From Cellulophaga sp. Hel_I_12 (GTDB lineage Bacteria > Bacteroidota > Bacteroidia > Flavobacteriales > Flavobacteriaceae): a stretch of 64,000 nt of DNA. The first letter of the stretch is position 1. Each line of letters starts with the position of its first letter. The notes under the pieces were generated by a model. The model saw only the letters and a list, made by a program, of their open reading frames with translations. It was not told the DNA's origin and ran no database searches. Location of the stretch: the NCBI RefSeq assembly GCF_000799565.1, contig NZ_JUHB01000001.1:620001-684000 (forward strand), read 5' to 3'. This document shows positions 63,353-64,000 of this stretch, piece after piece. The position numbers were made by a program, and so were the translations under genes.

Positions 63353-63724
63353 CATACGCCGAATACCTGTTCAGATCATGTTATGTAAAAACTAGCTTCA
63401 CGAAATTATAAGTTTTTTGAAAAACAATGGCCAACTATTTGTAGGTATCAATTTTTTGTATCAGTAATTGTTGAATAGGATAATAACCCACCCTAGTAAA
63501 TATCAGAATTCAAGGAATAAACCACATATATGAGCTACTACACAACAATAGTTTCGTAAACACGACTGACCTGTTTAAATTTACTTTGTATAAAAAAAGA
63601 AGTTAGTTTTTCATTTTCATATAGTGTTCTCGTAAAAAGAGCTTTGTCTACTTAGATAAAGCTCTTTTTTTATTTACCAACTAAAATTAGTAGTCTTTGC
63701 CTCCGAGAGGCCATCTGAAAAAAA
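63353..63724. other. intergenic region with a terminator
   Basis: About 370 bp between convergent genes. Apart from the hairpin near 63650, I see no gene, repeat or regulatory site. Confidence 0.4.
63634..63671. terminator. bidirectional hairpin terminator
   Basis: AAAAAGAGCTTT (63634-63645) pairs with AAAGCTCTTTTT (63658-63669) around 12 nt, with a T run on the plus strand. It lies between the serine hydrolase and the convergent helicase-like gene. Confidence 0.85.
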
Positions 63725-64000
63725 TTAAGCTAAAGTAAAAATTTCTGCATTGGCCATGAATGAATCTTGCATACGTTCCATGCGATTATCAAATTGCGTA
63801 GAAAAAACCACATACTGACATTTTTCTAAGCTCTCTGGCGTCCTCAAAAGATCAGAGAACGTACTTGCTTTTGATAAAAACTCAGCATCTTCAACCATAA
63901 AAAGCTTCAGCTTGCCTAAATTAATACTATTTAAGTAAAAAATCTTATTTAACCTTTTAGGGGTAGCGATGACCACATCTACTCCGTCATAAATATCGGC
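63725..64000 (-). CDS. DEAD-box helicase-like protein, domain 1 only (partial)
   Basis: The frame enters from the right edge and ends at 63725. Visible residues include ADIYDGVDVVIATPKRLNKI (motif Ib-like ATPxR), LFMVEDAEFLSK at the position of motif II (EDAE for DEAD) and YVVFSTQF at motif III (FST for SAT). The protein ends shortly after motif III, so the second helicase domain is missing. It may be a regulatory or inactive helicase relative. The N-terminus and motif I are outside the window. Confidence 0.65.
   Translation of the reverse strand, partial: ADIYDGVDVVIATPKRLNKIFYLNSINLGKLKLFMVEDAEFLSKASTFSDLLRTPESLEKCQYVVFSTQFDNRMERMQDSFMANAEIFTLA

Overview
The window looks like chromosomal DNA of a marine-type member of the Flavobacteriaceae (Bacteroidota). 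The evidence is low GC, promoters of the Bacteroidota form (a -7 box TAnnTTTG), an absence of clear Shine-Dalgarno sites, many lipoproteins with a Cys right after a short signal, and family content such as the ybbA/ybbP/tesA block, DUF4382, KTSC-DnaJ, RoxA-like cytochrome and several DEAD-box helicases. The genus (Maribacter, Zobellia, Cellulophaga or similar) cannot be fixed from the sequence alone. No rRNA, tRNA, CRISPR array, insertion sequence or prophage was seen.

Layout. 1-6.7 kb: tail of a Crp/Fnr-type regulator, a 21-bp tandem repeat, a fatty-acid desaturase, a DUF4382 lipoprotein, and the ABC exporter ybbA-ybbP divergent from a TesA-like esterase. 6.7-9 kb: an unusual SDR-like protein with a CxxC pair, bracketed by REP-like palindromic repeats. 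9-13 kb: two adjacent DEAD-box RNA helicases and an amine-oxidase-like flavoprotein. 13-18.2 kb: two DoxX-like membrane proteins, a fasciclin lipoprotein, a cytochrome c lipoprotein, a CIA30 protein, a flavin reductase, an NAD(P)-binding protein and a pirin. 18.4-25.3 kb: a TetR-controlled YbhGFSR-type drug efflux operon (TolC, HlyD-type adaptor, two ATPases, two permeases). 25.6-32 kb: a second TetR gene with a nitroreductase, an RluE-type pseudouridine synthase, a DMT exporter, a J-domain/KTSC protein, a dienelactone hydrolase and a RoxA-like di-haem protein. 32-35.7 kb: an FKBP and a large S9 peptidase. 35.9-36.5 kb: three tandem near-identical 28-codon genes plus a fourth 41-codon basic ORF. 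36.5-43.7 kb: a RadD-like helicase, LpxD, a DEAD-box helicase, RecQ and a cold-shock protein. 44-52 kb: membrane proteins, a GMC oxidoreductase, an alpha/beta hydrolase, an FNT channel and a DUF885 protein. 52-56.2 kb: an operon for a molybdenum hydroxylase (2Fe-2S subunit, catalytic subunit, XdhC and MocA-like maturation factors). 56.4-64 kb: a VWA lipoprotein, an OmpA protein, an M14 carboxypeptidase, an amidase, a 3D-domain protein, a class-C-like serine hydrolase and the end of a degenerate helicase-like protein.

The strongest candidate for something undescribed is the micro-gene array at 35948-36444. Three 28-codon ORFs repeat about every 130 bp, each behind the same leader. They have no indels inside the reading frame, differ at several synonymous positions, share the C-terminal motif SRIWNxKRRYR, and are followed by a fourth small basic ORF and a strong terminator. 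Other points worth a look are the asymmetric ATPase pair in the efflux operon, the SDR-like protein that lacks the catalytic Tyr, small membrane proteins below the usual annotation length, and helicases with altered motif II.
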